Positions 52,798 to 63,915 of a DNA stretch of 64,000 nt are shown piece after piece; the first letter of the stretch is position 1, and every line of letters starts with the position of its first letter. Made by a program: the position numbers and the translations under genes. Where the stretch lies: NCBI RefSeq assembly GCF_000708885.1, contig NZ_JEOE01000015.1:22983-86982 (forward strand). The letters run 5' to 3'. Below the pieces are notes generated by a model that saw nothing but the letters and a program-made list of their open reading frames with translations, ran no database searches and was not told the DNA's origin. The DNA comes from Cellulomonas sp. HZM (GTDB taxonomy: Bacteria; Actinomycetota; Actinomycetes; Actinomycetales; Cellulomonadaceae).

Positions 52798-55700
52798 ATG
52801 GACCTCACCGGCCTCCTGCCCGCCCTCCTCGCCGACCCCGCCGCCGCCCAGGCCGTGGACCACGTCCGCGCACGGGGCGAGCTCGACGTCGTCGGACCGG
52901 CCGGCGCGCGCCCGCCGCTGCTCGCGCAGATGGCGAGCAAGCGCCCCCTCGTCGTGGTGACCGCCACCGGCCGCGACGCCGACGAGCTCGCGGCCGCGCT
53001 GCGCTGCTACCTCAAGGACGACGACGTCGCGGTGCTGCCCAGCTGGGAGACGCTGCCGCACGAGCGGCTGAGCCCCCGCAGCGACACGGTCGCGCGCCGC
53101 ATCGCCGTGATGCGCAGGCTCGCGCACCCGGAGGACGGCGGACCCGCGGGCGGGATCCGCGTGCTGGTCATGCCGGTGCGCGCGCTGCTGCAGCCGGTGG
53201 TCCAGGGGCTGGGCGACCTCGAGCCGGTCGCGATCAACCCGGACGAGCAGCTGGACCTCGACGAGGTCGCGCAGCGGCTCGTGGACGCCGCCTACCAGCG
53301 CGTGGACATGGTCGAGAAGCGGGGCGAGTTCGCGGTCCGCGGCGGCATCCTCGACGTCTTCCCGCCGACGGAGGACCACCCGCTGCGCGTCGAGCTGTGG
53401 GGCGACCAGGTGGAGGAGATCCGCTGGTTCTCGGTCGCCGACCAGCGCAGCCTCGAGGTCGCGGACCACGGCGTGTGGGCGCCGCCGTGCCGCGAGATCC
53501 TGCTGACGCCGCAGGTGCGCGCGCGGGCCGAGGAGCTCAAGGAGCAGCTGCCCGGCGCGCTGGACATGCTCGACAAGCTGACGCAGGGCATCGCCGTGGA
53601 AGGCATGGAGTCGCTCGCGCCGGTGCTCGTGGAGTCGATGGTCCCGGTGCTGGACCTCGTCGACGACGAGTCGCTGCTGGTGCTCGTCGACCCCGAGCGT
53701 GTGCGCCGCCGTGCGCACGACCTGGTGGCGACCACGCGGGAGTTCCTCGACGCGGCGTGGACGAGCGCGGCGGCGGGCGCGCAGACCCCGCTCGACCTGT
53801 CGGCGGCCAGCTTCGCGAGCTTCGCGGAGGTGCGCGCGCTCGCGGCCGTGCGCGCGCTCGGCTGGTGGACGCTCTCGGGTTTCGGCATGGGGGAGGGCGA
53901 CGACGAGGGGGAGGCGCTCGTCGAGGACGGCGTGACCACGCTGCGCCTCGCGGCCCGCGACGTCGAGCGCTACCGCGGCGAGGTGGACCGCGCGGTCGCG
54001 GACGTGCGCGAGCTGCAGCGCGACGGCTGGCGCCTGGTGCTCGCGACCGAGGGCCACGGGCCGGCGCAGCGGATGGTCGAGCAGCTCAAGGCGGCGGACG
54101 TGCCCGCGCGGCTCGTCGCGAACCTGCACGACGGGCCCGACGAGGGCGTCGTGAGCGTCATCCCCGCGGCGGCCGGCCCCGGCTTCGTCGCGGAGCCCCT
54201 CAAGCTGGCCCTGTTCTCCGAGGCGGACCTCACGGGCCGCGCGGGCAGCAGCACGCGGGACATGCGCCGCATGCCGAGCCGCCGCCGCAACGTCGTCGAC
54301 CCGCTGCAGCTGCGGCCCGGCGACTTCGTCGTGCACGAGCAGCACGGCGTGGGCCGCTTCGTCGAGCTCGTCCAGCGCACGATCGGCACGGGCGCCAACG
54401 CCGCGACGCGCGAGTACCTGGTGATCGAGTACGCGAGCAGCAAGCGGGGGCACCCCGGGGACCGGCTCTACGTCCCGAGCGACCAGCTCGACCAGGTGAC
54501 GAAGTACGTGGGCGGCGAGGCGCCGACGCTCAACAAGATGGGCGGCGGCGACTGGGCCAAGACGAAGGGCCGCGCACGCAAGGCGGTCAAGGAGATCGCG
54601 GCCGAGCTCATCCGCCTGTACAGCGCGCGCATGGCGACGCCGGGGCACGCGTTCGGCGCGGACACCCCGTGGCAGCGCGAGCTCGAGGACGCGTTCGCGT
54701 ACGTCGAGACCCCGGACCAGGCGGCGACGATCGACGAGGTCAAGGCCGACATGGAGAAGCCGATCCCGATGGACCGGCTGGTGTGCGGCGACGTCGGCTA
54801 CGGCAAGACGGAGATCGCGGTGCGCGCCGCGTTCAAGGCGGTGCAGGACGGCAAGCAGGTCGCGGTCCTGGTGCCGACGACGCTCCTGGTGCAGCAGCAC
54901 CTCGACACGTTCACGGAGCGGTACTCCGCGTTCCCGGTGACCGTGAAGGCGCTGTCGCGGTTCCAGACGGCCAAGGAGTCGAAGGAGGTCGTCGAGGGCC
55001 TCGCGGACGGGTCCGTGGACGTGGTCATCGGCACGCACCGGCTCATCACGGGCGAGGTGCGGTTCAAGGACCTGGGCCTCGTCGTGATCGACGAGGAGCA
55101 GCGCTTCGGCGTCGAGCACAAGGAGACGCTCAAGGCGCTGCGCACCAACGTCGACGTGCTCGCCATGAGCGCGACGCCCATCCCGCGCACGCTCGAGATG
55201 GCCGTCACGGGCATCCGCGAGATGTCGACGCTCGCGACCCCGCCGGAGGAGCGGCACCCGGTCCTGACGTTCGTCGGCCCGTACGACGAGAAGCAGATCG
55301 CCGCCGCCGTCCGACGCGAGCTGCTGCGCGAGGGCCAGGTGTTCTACGTCCACAACCGCGTCGAGTCGATCGAACGTGCCGCGGGCCGCATCCAGGAGCT
55401 GGTGCCCGAGGCGCGGGTAGCGGTGGCGCACGGGAAGATGAACGAGCACCAGCTCGAGCGCGTCATCGTCGACTTCTGGGAGAAGCGGTTCGACGTGCTG
55501 GTGTGCACGACGATCGTCGAGACCGGCCTGGACATCTCCAACGCCAACACGCTCATCCTCGAGCGCGCCGACCGCCTGGGCCTGTCGCAGCTCCACCAGC
55601 TGCGCGGTCGCGTGGGCCGCGGGCGCGAGCGCGCGTACTCCTACTTCCTGTACCCGCCGGAGGTCCCGCTCACGGAGACGGCGCACGACCGTCTGCAGAC

Positions 55701-56382
55701 GATCGCCGCGAACACCGACCTGGGCGCGGGCATGGCCGTGGCGATGAAGGACCTCGAGATCCGCGGGGCGGGCAACCTGCTGGGCGGAGAGCAGTCGGGC
55801 CACATCGAGGGCGTCGGCTTCGACCTCTACATCCGCATGGTGGGGGAGGCGGTCGCGAGCTTCCGCGGCGACCAGCCCGAGGAGCTGCCCGACGTCACGA
55901 TCGAGCTGCCCGTCGACGCGCACATCCCGCACGACTACGTGGCGCACGAGCGGCTGCGACTCGAGGCGTACCGCAAGGTCGCCGCAGCGGCGGACGCGAC
56001 GGCGCTGGCCGAGGTGCGCGCGGAGCTGGCCGACCGCTACGGCGCGGTGCCGGCGGCGGTGGACAACCTGTTCGAGGTCGCCGCGTTCCGCCAGCACGTG
56101 CGCGCGGCGGGCCTGTCGGACGTCACGGCGCAGGGCAAGTTCGTGCGGTTCGCGCCCGTCGAGCTGCCCGAGTCGGCGCAGCTGCGGCTCAAGCGGCTCT
56201 ACCCGGGCTCGGTGCTCAAGCCCGCGGTGCGCACGGTCCTCGTGCCGTTCCCCACGACCGCGCGCATCGGTGGTCGGCCGCTGCACGGCTCGGAGCTGCT
56301 GACCTGGTGCCGGACGTTCGTCGACGCCGTGGTGCGCGGTGACGTCGCGGCTGCCGCGGGTGTCGGGACGTCCGGTCGCTGA
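52798..56382 (+). CDS. mfd: transcription-repair coupling factor
   Basis: The 1,194-aa ATPase removes RNA polymerase stalled at lesions and recruits UvrA. The N-terminal UvrB-like region (LPSWETLPHERLSP, RRGGILDVFPP-type motif), the CarD/RID RNA polymerase-interaction domain (DPLQLRPGDFVVHEQHGVGRF) and the RecG-like helicase (GDVGYGKTE, VIDEEQRFGV, SATPIPRTLEM, the TRG motif FYVHNRV and QLRGRVGRG) are all visible. The C-terminal UvrA-inhibiting domain follows. ATG 52798 gives the full N-terminus. A TAGACT -10 box lies at 52676-52681, leaving a leader of about 115 nt. Confidence 0.96.
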   Translation: MDLTGLLPALLADPAAAQAVDHVRARGELDVVGPAGARPPLLAQMASKRPLVVVTATGRDADELAAALRCYLKDDDVAVLPSWETLPHERLSPRSDTVARRIAVMRRLAHPEDGGPAGGIRVLVMPVRALLQPVVQGLGDLEPVAINPDEQLDLDEVAQRLVDAAYQRVDMVEKRGEFAVRGGILDVFPPTEDHPLRVELWGDQVEEIRWFSVADQRSLEVADHGVWAPPCREILLTPQVRARAEELKEQLPGALDMLDKLTQGIAVEGMESLAPVLVESMVPVLDLVDDESLLVLVDPERVRRRAHDLVATTREFLDAAWTSAAAGAQTPLDLSAASFASFAEVRALAAVRALGWWTLSGFGMGEGDDEGEALVEDGVTTLRLAARDVERYRGEVDRAVADVRELQRDGWRLVLATEGHGPAQRMVEQLKAADVPARLVANLHDGPDEGVVSVIPAAAGPGFVAEPLKLALFSEADLTGRAGSSTRDMRRMPSRRRNVVDPLQLRPGDFVVHEQHGVGRFVELVQRTIGTGANAATREYLVIEYASSKRGHPGDRLYVPSDQLDQVTKYVGGEAPTLNKMGGGDWAKTKGRARKAVKEIAAELIRLYSARMATPGHAFGADTPWQRELEDAFAYVETPDQAATIDEVKADMEKPIPMDRLVCGDVGYGKTEIAVRAAFKAVQDGKQVAVLVPTTLLVQQHLDTFTERYSAFPVTVKALSRFQTAKESKEVVEGLADGSVDVVIGTHRLITGEVRFKDLGLVVIDEEQRFGVEHKETLKALRTNVDVLAMSATPIPRTLEMAVTGIREMSTLATPPEERHPVLTFVGPYDEKQIAAAVRRELLREGQVFYVHNRVESIERAAGRIQELVPEARVAVAHGKMNEHQLERVIVDFWEKRFDVLVCTTIVETGLDISNANTLILERADRLGLSQLHQLRGRVGRGRERAYSYFLYPPEVPLTETAHDRLQTIAANTDLGAGMAVAMKDLEIRGAGNLLGGEQSGHIEGVGFDLYIRMVGEAVASFRGDQPEELPDVTIELPVDAHIPHDYVAHERLRLEAYRKVAAAADATALAEVRAELADRYGAVPAAVDNLFEVAAFRQHVRAAGLSDVTAQGKFVRFAPVELPESAQLRLKRLYPGSVLKPAVRTVLVPFPTTARIGGRPLHGSELLTWCRTFVDAVVRGDVAAAAGVGTSGR

Positions 56383-56442
56383 CAGCACAGCGCATGCCCC
56401 TACGATGACGACGATCGACGGGCGACGACGCGGGAGGTCCTG

Positions 56443-57009
56443 GTGGCGAAGGCAGCACGGCTCGGTGCGGTGGCGGTGGTGCTCGCGCTCGGCGCGACCC
56501 TGGCGGGGTGCTCGGCGCAGCAGCCGGGATCCGCGGCGGTCGTCGACGGCTCTCGGATCCCGACGAGCGAGCTCCAGCAGACCATGACCGAGCTCAGCCC
56601 GTTCTTCCAGAACGTGTCGAACTCCGCGGTGCTCTCCGTGCTGATCCAGGAGCCGACGCTGTCCGCGGTCGCCGCCGAGCACGGCAAGGGCGTGTCCGAC
56701 CAGCAGGCGCAGGACTACCTCACGCAGGCGGTCGCGCAGAACGGCGGCAAGGGCGACGAGACGTTCTCGCAGGGCTCGCTCGCGGTCGCGCGCTACTCGC
56801 TCGCGTACCAGGCGATCCAGGACCTCGCGACGGACGACGCGAGCGTCAACGACGAGGTCGCGAAGAAGCTGGACGCGCTGGACGTGAAGGTCAACCCGCG
56901 TTTCGGGACGATCGCCGACCACGGTCAGGTCGACGACCCCAAGCCGTGGCCGTGGCTCACCACCGCGACCGAGAGCACCCCGACGCCGACGAGCACGCCG
57001 AGCAAGTGA
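56443..57009 (+). CDS. SurA N-terminal-domain-like lipoprotein
   Basis: The 188-aa product has a lipoprotein signal: basic start, hydrophobic stretch and lipobox LAGC with Cys at about residue 23. The mature part (AAVVDGSRIPTSELQQ) looks like the N-terminal chaperone domain of SurA/PrsA foldases, but no parvulin PPIase domain follows. It ends in a Pro/Thr/Ser-rich tail. It is probably anchored to the outside of the membrane and may help fold exported proteins. GTG 56443 follows GGGAGG. It overlaps mazG by 4 bp. Confidence 0.8.
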   Translation: MAKAARLGAVAVVLALGATLAGCSAQQPGSAAVVDGSRIPTSELQQTMTELSPFFQNVSNSAVLSVLIQEPTLSAVAAEHGKGVSDQQAQDYLTQAVAQNGGKGDETFSQGSLAVARYSLAYQAIQDLATDDASVNDEVAKKLDALDVKVNPRFGTIADHGQVDDPKPWPWLTTATESTPTPTSTPSK

Positions 57010-57638
57010 GCGACGCGCTGCGCGAGCTCGTCGCGGTCATGGACCGCCTGCGCTCGCCCGGCGGCTGCCCGTGGGACGCGGAGCAGACCCATGCGAGCCT
57101 CGTGCCCTACGCGATCGAGGAGGCGTACGAGCTCGCGGAGGCCGTGGAGGCCGACGACCGCGCCAACCTGCGCGAGGAGCTGGGCGACCTGCTCCTGCAG
57201 GTCGTCTTCCACGCACGCATCGCGCAGGAGGACCCGCACGACCCGTTCGACGTCGACGACGTGGCACGTGACCTCGTCGCGAAGCTGGTCCGACGGCATC
57301 CGCACGTGTTCGCCGACGCGTCGGCCGACGACCTGCACGGGCAGTGGGACCGGATCAAGCGCGCCGAGAAGCAGCGGGGGTCCGCACTCGACGGTGTGCC
57401 GCTCGCGCTCGGGGCGCTCGCGCGGGCGCAGAAGCTGCTGGGCCGGGCGCAGCGTGCGGGGCTGGACGACGCGTCCGTCGTCGGGGCGCCCGACGAGCCC
57501 ACGGAGCTCGGTGCACGGCTGCTCGCACTCGTGCGCGAGGCGCAGGCGGCGGGCCTCGACGCCGAGGGCGAGCTGCGCCGCGCGGGTGCCGCGTGGGAGC
57601 AGCGGGTGCGGCGGGCAGAAGTCGGGCGGAACTTCTGA
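57006..57638 (+). CDS. mazG: MazG-type nucleoside triphosphate pyrophosphohydrolase
   Basis: The 210-aa enzyme hydrolyses NTPs and dNTPs to monophosphates, cleaning the nucleotide pool. The motif PGGCPWDAEQTHASL, the EEAYEL helix with E-x-x-E-x12-E-x-x-D (EEAYELAEAVEADD..EELGDLL) and FHARIAQED are characteristic. The second MazG domain is degenerate, as in other actinobacterial single-domain forms. GTG 57006 overlaps the lipoprotein stop, so both are co-translated. Confidence 0.93.
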   Translation: MSDALRELVAVMDRLRSPGGCPWDAEQTHASLVPYAIEEAYELAEAVEADDRANLREELGDLLLQVVFHARIAQEDPHDPFDVDDVARDLVAKLVRRHPHVFADASADDLHGQWDRIKRAEKQRGSALDGVPLALGALARAQKLLGRAQRAGLDDASVVGAPDEPTELGARLLALVREAQAAGLDAEGELRRAGAAWEQRVRRAEVGRNF

Positions 57639-57715
57639 GCCGATGGTCCTGACGCGCGTCGGACCTGGTCGGTAGCCTCGGCAACCGGACTCGTCCCCCC
57701 GACCAGGAGGTTCGC

Positions 57716-59281
57716 GTGACGACGATCGGCATCCCGCGCGAGGCGGCGGCCGGGCAGCGGCTCGTCGCGGGCACGCCCGCGACCGTCGGGCGCCTGCGCG
57801 CGCTCGGCTACGACGTGCTGGTCGAACGCGGGGCGGGGGAGCGTGCGTCCTACGCCGACGACGCGTACGCGGAGTCGGGCGCGCGCCTCGTCGAGGCCGA
57901 CGACGCGTGGGGTGCGGACGTCGTCACGTGCGTGGATGCGCCGCCCGACGACCGCGTCGCGTCGCTGCGTGACGGAGCGGTGCTCGTCACGATGCTCGCC
58001 CCGGCCGCCCGGCCCGAGCGCGTCGAGGCGCTGCGGGCCCGCAGCGTGACGGCCCTGGCGCTCGACGCGGTGCCGCGCATCTCCCGCGCGCAGAGCCTCG
58101 ACGTCCTGTCGACCCTGTCGAACGTCGCGGGCTACCGCGCGGTCGTGGAGGCCGCGCAGGCGTACGGCGGCATGTTCGGCGGGCAGGTCACCGCGGCGGG
58201 AAAGACCGCGCCCGCGAAGGTGTTCGTGATCGGCGCCGGCGTGGCGGGGCTCGCGGCGATCGGGGCCGCGGACTCGCTGGGTGCCGAGGTGCGCGCGTTC
58301 GACGTGCGGCCCGAGGTCGCGGAGCAGATCGAGTCGATGGGCGCGCAGTTCGTGCGCGCGCCCGCCGCGCAGCAGCAGGTCAGCGCGGACGGGTACGCGA
58401 GCGCGCTGTCCGACGACCAGGAGCGTGCGACGGCCGAGGTGTACGCGCGCGAGTCCGCGGCGGCGGACGTCGTCATCACGACCGCGTTGGTGCGCGGCAC
58501 GGCGCCGACGACGATCACCGCCGAGATGGTCGCCGCGATGCGGCCCGGGTCGGTCGTCGTGGACCTCGCGGCGTCGGGCGGTGGCAACTGCGAGGCGACG
58601 GTTCCCGGGGAGACGGTGGTGACCGCCAACGGCGTGACCGTCGTCGGTTGGACCGACCTCGCGGGGCGCCTCCCGCGGCACACGTCGCAGCTGTTCGGCA
58701 CCAACGTGGTGCACCTGCTCGAGCTGCTCACGCCCGCCAAGGACGGCGTCCTGGTGCTGGATCTCGAGGACCCGGTGCAGCGCGGCATGACGGTGACGCA
58801 CGCGGGGTCCACGCTGTGGCCGCCACCCGCGGTCGCGGTGTCCGCGGCCCCGGCCGCGGCGGCGGCTCCCGCTGGGCCGTCGGCCGACGAGCTCGCGGAG
58901 CGTCGTCGCGCCGAGGAGGCCCGCGCGGCGTCCCGGCGCAAGGTCCGCGACGCGCTGCTCGTCGTCGCGGCCGTCGCCCTGACGCTCGCGGTGGCCGCCG
59001 CGCCCGGCGCGTTCGTCGGCCACCTGACGGTCTTCGTCCTCGCGGTGTTCGTCGGCTACTACGTGATCTCCAACGTCACGCACGCGCTGCACACGCCGCT
59101 CATGGCCCAGACCAACGCGATCTCCGGGATCATCCTGGTCGGCGCGCTCCTGCAGATCGGCTCCGACGACTGGCTCGTCACGCTGCTCGCGTGCGTCGCG
59201 GCCACGCTCGCCAGCATCAACGTGTTCGGCGGCTTCCTCGTCGCGAACCGCATGATCCGCATGTTCCGGAGGGACGCCTGA
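57716..59281 (+). CDS. pntA: NAD(P) transhydrogenase alpha subunit, fused form
   Basis: The 521-aa protein joins the NAD(H)-binding dI domain ([53 protein letters not shown]) to membrane helices of dII (about 430-521). An Ala/Arg-rich linker separates them, as in the E. coli-type alpha subunit; in other actinobacteria these parts can be separate genes. With PntB it couples hydride transfer between NADH and NADP+ to proton movement. GTG 57716 follows AGGAGG, and TAGCCT (57673-57678) may be the -10 box. Confidence 0.93.
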   Translation: MTTIGIPREAAAGQRLVAGTPATVGRLRALGYDVLVERGAGERASYADDAYAESGARLVEADDAWGADVVTCVDAPPDDRVASLRDGAVLVTMLAPAARPERVEALRARSVTALALDAVPRISRAQSLDVLSTLSNVAGYRAVVEAAQAYGGMFGGQVTAAGKTAPAKVFVIGAGVAGLAAIGAADSLGAEVRAFDVRPEVAEQIESMGAQFVRAPAAQQQVSADGYASALSDDQERATAEVYARESAAADVVITTALVRGTAPTTITAEMVAAMRPGSVVVDLAASGGGNCEATVPGETVVTANGVTVVGWTDLAGRLPRHTSQLFGTNVVHLLELLTPAKDGVLVLDLEDPVQRGMTVTHAGSTLWPPPAVAVSAAPAAAAAPAGPSADELAERRRAEEARAASRRKVRDALLVVAAVALTLAVAAAPGAFVGHLTVFVLAVFVGYYVISNVTHALHTPLMAQTNAISGIILVGALLQIGSDDWLVTLLACVAATLASINVFGGFLVANRMIRMFRRDA

Positions 59282-60669
59282 TGACGCTCACCGGGTTCGC
59301 GCAGGCGGTCTACGTGCTCGCCGCGGTGCTGTTCGTGCTCTCGCTGGCCGGCCTGTCACGGCAGGAGAGCGCGCGCCGCGGCAACCTGCTCGGGATGGTC
59401 GGCATGGCGCTCGCGCTCGCGGCGACCGTCGCGCTCGCGCTCGACACGTCGCAGCGGCCGGCCGCGGTCACGGGCGCGCTCATCGCGGTCGTGCTGCTGA
59501 TCGGCCTCGCGGTGGGGGTGTGGCGCGCGCGCAGCGTCGAGATGACGCAGATGCCCGAGCTCATCGCGATCCTGCACTCGTTCGTCGGCGCCGCGGCGGT
59601 GCTCGTCGGCTACGGCTCGTACCTCACCGAGCCGGGGGCGGACACGGTGCACCTCGTCGAGGTGTTCCTCGGCGTGCTCATCGGTGCCGTGACCTTCACC
59701 GGGTCGGTCGTCGCGTACCTCAAGCTGTCGGCCCGCATCTCGTCGGCCCCGCTCACGCTGCCGGCCCGCAACCTGCTCAACCTCGCGATGCTCGTGGTCA
59801 GCGCCCTGCTGATGGTCTGGTTCCTGGCGAGCGCGTCCGTCGTGCCGCTGCTGCTCATGACGCTCGTGGCGCTCGCGCTCGGCTGGCACCTCGTCGCGTC
59901 CATCGGCGGTGGGGACATGCCCGTCGTCGTGTCGATGCTCAACAGCTACTCGGGCTGGGCGGCCGCCGCCGCGGGCTTCATGCTCGGCAACGACCTGCTC
60001 ATCGTCACGGGTGCGCTCGTGGGCGCGTCCGGCGCGATCCTGTCCTACCTGATGTGCCGCGCGATGAACCGCTCGTTCGTGAGCGTGATCCTCGGCGGCT
60101 TCGGCGCCGCCGAGGGGACGGCGGCGAGCGGCGGGGACGTGACGGGCGAGCACCGGGAGGTGAGCGCCGAGGACGTCGCGGCGATGCTGCGCGACGCGAG
60201 ATCGGTGGTCATCACACCCGGGTACGGCATGGCGGTCGCGAAGGCGCAGTACCCCGTCGCGCAGCTCGTCGCGCGGCTGCGGGAGGGCGGGACGCAGGTG
60301 CGGTTCGGTGTGCACCCCGTCGCGGGCCGGCTGCCCGGGCACATGAACGTGCTGCTCGCCGAGGCGAAGGTGCCGTACGACATCGTGCTCGAGATGGACG
60401 AGATCAACGACGACCTCGCGAGCACCGACGTCGTGCTCGTCATCGGCGCCAACGACACCGTGAACCCCGCGGCCCTCGAGGACCCGGGCAGCCCCATCGC
60501 CGGCATGCCGGTGCTGCGGGTCTGGGAGGCCCGGCAGGTCGTCGTGTTCAAGCGGTCGATGGCAACCGGGTACGCGGGCGTGCAGAACCCGCTGTTCTTC
60601 CGTGAGAACACCGCGATGCTGTTCGGCGACGCCCGCGAGCAGACCGAGCGCATCGTCGCGGCCCTCTGA
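59281..60669 (+). CDS. pntB: NAD(P) transhydrogenase beta subunit
   Basis: The 462-aa protein has about nine membrane helices (dII) and a C-terminal NADP(H)-binding dIII domain with [44 protein letters not shown] and [16 protein letters not shown]. It pairs with PntA to produce NADPH at the expense of the proton gradient. The ATG shares a base with the pntA stop. About 160 bp of GC-rich sequence with short CGGCAC repeats (60676-60710) separates it from eno. Confidence 0.94.
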   Translation: MTLTGFAQAVYVLAAVLFVLSLAGLSRQESARRGNLLGMVGMALALAATVALALDTSQRPAAVTGALIAVVLLIGLAVGVWRARSVEMTQMPELIAILHSFVGAAAVLVGYGSYLTEPGADTVHLVEVFLGVLIGAVTFTGSVVAYLKLSARISSAPLTLPARNLLNLAMLVVSALLMVWFLASASVVPLLLMTLVALALGWHLVASIGGGDMPVVVSMLNSYSGWAAAAAGFMLGNDLLIVTGALVGASGAILSYLMCRAMNRSFVSVILGGFGAAEGTAASGGDVTGEHREVSAEDVAAMLRDARSVVITPGYGMAVAKAQYPVAQLVARLREGGTQVRFGVHPVAGRLPGHMNVLLAEAKVPYDIVLEMDEINDDLASTDVVLVIGANDTVNPAALEDPGSPIAGMPVLRVWEARQVVVFKRSMATGYAGVQNPLFFRENTAMLFGDAREQTERIVAAL

Positions 60670-60802
60670 CAGTCGACACCGGCACGGGCGCCGGCACCGG
60701 CACAGGCGCAGGACGCACCCCGCTGGCACGCCCGAACGGGCTGTCCACCGGACGGAGGTCCCTGACCGGGCTCACGGATGCGGCACTAGGGTGAGGTCGT
60801 AA

Positions 60803-62110
<1,308 letters not shown>

Positions 62111-62132
62111 CACCCTCGCAGCGCCACCCGTC

Positions 62133-62162
62133 AGGCCGGTCACCGTTCGCGGTGGCCGGCCT
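62133..62162 (+). terminator. Rho-independent terminator after eno
   Basis: AGGCCGGTCACCG (62133-62145) pairs with CGGTGGCCGGCCT (62150-62162) over 13 bp with one G-T wobble, closed by a TTCG tetraloop. TCC and a GC-rich tail follow instead of a T-run. Confidence 0.8.
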
Positions 62163-62270
62163 GCGGCGTCCCTGGACGCGGGATGACCCAGGCGGACCCA
62201 GGACGCCCCGGGACACCCCGAGGAACCACGGGGTCCGCCCGATCGCGGCGACGGCAGGCAGAATCGACCC

Positions 62271-62891
62271 ATGCCCGCCTCCCGCCGACCGCCGGAACCG
62301 GCCGGCCGGCCCTCAGCAGGTCCCGGTCAGGCGGCTCGGCCGACGCGTCCGGCGACCGGGGCGAACCCGCGAGCGGCCGCGAGACCGGCCGCGGGTCCGG
62401 CATCGAGACCTGCATCGGGTGCGACGCCTCGCGTGACGCACGAGCAGGTGCGAGTGCCGCGGCTGTTCACGGTCCGTGCGATGGTCTTCGGCGTCGTGCT
62501 GCTCATGGCGTTCGTGCTGGTCTACCCGACGTTCAGCTCGTACGTGCGGCAGCAGTCGGCGCTCTCGGAGCTGCGGGCGCAGGTCGCGGCGGCCCAGTCG
62601 CGCAACGACGACCTCGAGGCTGACGTCAAGCGGTGGGACGACCCGGCGTACGTGGTCGCTCAGGCGCGCGAGCGGCTCTCGTTCGTGCTGCCGGGCGAGA
62701 CCCCGTACCGCGTCGTCGACCCGCAGACCGTGCCCGACGCCACCGTCACGAAGGGCTCTGCGGCCGCCGACCCCGACGCAGGCACGACGCGGCCCTGGTA
62801 CACGACGGTGTGGGGATCGGTCCGCACGGCGGGCGAGCTGCCGGTGGGCACCGACACGTCCGGTGCGACGAAGGGCACCAGCGGAGGCTGA
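62271..62891 (+). CDS. DivIC/FtsB-type septum formation initiator
   Basis: The 206-aa protein has a disordered Pro/Arg/Ala N-terminus, one membrane helix (about residues 67-87; MVFGVVLLMAFVLVYP), then a short coiled coil (LSELRAQVAAAQSRNDDLEADVKRW). The region WDDPAYVVAQARERLSFVLPGE is the conserved DivIC signature. It should work with FtsL and FtsQ in the divisome. Position directly after eno is typical for actinobacteria. CAGAAT (62259-62264) 6 nt before the ATG suggests a leaderless transcript. Confidence 0.9.
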   Translation: MPASRRPPEPAGRPSAGPGQAARPTRPATGANPRAAARPAAGPASRPASGATPRVTHEQVRVPRLFTVRAMVFGVVLLMAFVLVYPTFSSYVRQQSALSELRAQVAAAQSRNDDLEADVKRWDDPAYVVAQARERLSFVLPGETPYRVVDPQTVPDATVTKGSAAADPDAGTTRPWYTTVWGSVRTAGELPVGTDTSGATKGTSGG

Positions 62892-62895
62892 CCCC

Positions 62896-63915
62896 TCAGC
62901 GCCAGCCGAGCGCGGGCGCGACGTGCGTGAGGATCGCCTCGATGACGTGCGCGTTGTACTCGACGCCGAGCTGGTTGGGGACCGTGAGCAGGAGCGTGTC
63001 CGCGGCGGCGATCGCCTCGTCACGGCCGAGCTGCTCGACCAGGGCGTCGGGCTCGTCGGCGTAACTGCGGCCGAAGATCGCCCGGGTGGTCTCGTCGATC
63101 ATGCCGACCTGGTCCTGCTCGTCGTCCCTGAAGCCGAAGTACGCGCGGTCGCGGTCGTCGACGAGCGCGAAGATGCTGCGGCTCACGGAGACGCGTGGCT
63201 CGCGCTCGTGCCCGGCGTCCTTCCACGCGTCGCGGAACGCCTGGATCTGCTCGGCCTGCTGGACGTGGAACGGCTTGCCGTTCTCGTCGTTCTTCAGGGT
63301 CGAGCTCATGAGGTTCATGCCCAGCTCCGCAGCCCACACGGCGGTCGCGTTCGAGCCGGCTCCCCACCAGATCCGGTCGCGCAGGCCCTCGGAGTGCGGC
63401 TCGACGCGCAGTAGCCCCGGCGGGTTGGGGAACATCGGGCGCGGGCTGGGCTGCGCGAAGCCGCGGCCGCCCAGCACCTCGAGCAGCACCTCGGTGCGGG
63501 AGCGCGCCATCTCGTCCGCGGTCGTGCCCTGCGGCGGCTCGTAGCCGAAGTACCGGAACCCGTCGACGACCTGCTCGGGTGAGCCGCGGCTGATGCCGAG
63601 CTGGAGCCGGCCGCCCGCGATGAGGTCGGCTGCGCCGGCGTCCTCCGCCATGTAGAGCGGGTTCTCGTACCGCATGTCGATCACGCCGGTGCCGATCTCG
63701 ATGCGGCTGGTGCGCGCCCCGATCGCGGCGAGCAGCGGGAACGGCGAGGCCAGCTGCCGCGCGAAGTGGTGCACGCGGAAGTACGCGCCGTCCGCGCCGA
63801 GCTCCTCCGCGGCGACCGCGAGGTCGATCGACTGCAGCAGCGCGTCCGCGGCGCTGCGGGTGCCCGACGACGGCGACGGGGTCCAGTGACCGAACGAGAG
63901 GAAGCCGATGTGCAG
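62896..63915 (-). CDS. LLM class flavin-dependent oxidoreductase, start codon not intact
   Basis: The product (about 340 aa) has the luciferase-like monooxygenase fold: HIGFLSFGHW near the N-terminus, GADGAYFRVHHFARQLASPFPLL, GTGVIDMRYENPLYMAEDAGAADLI and GRLQLGISRGSPE. These proteins use reduced flavin to oxidise small molecules. The conserved frame runs to the codon CTG at 63913-63915, where an ATG would be expected (HIGFLSFGHW normally follows the initiator Met). A stop lies two codons further upstream. GTG at 63772-63774 would drop about 47 conserved residues. The sequence next to CTG appears to change abruptly. Confidence 0.75.
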   Translation of the reverse strand: MHIGFLSFGHWTPSPSSGTRSAADALLQSIDLAVAAEELGADGAYFRVHHFARQLASPFPLLAAIGARTSRIEIGTGVIDMRYENPLYMAEDAGAADLIAGGRLQLGISRGSPEQVVDGFRYFGYEPPQGTTADEMARSRTEVLLEVLGGRGFAQPSPRPMFPNPPGLLRVEPHSEGLRDRIWWGAGSNATAVWAAELGMNLMSSTLKNDENGKPFHVQQAEQIQAFRDAWKDAGHEREPRVSVSRSIFALVDDRDRAYFGFRDDEQDQVGMIDETTRAIFGRSYADEPDALVEQLGRDEAIAAADTLLLTVPNQLGVEYNAHVIEAILTHVAPALGWR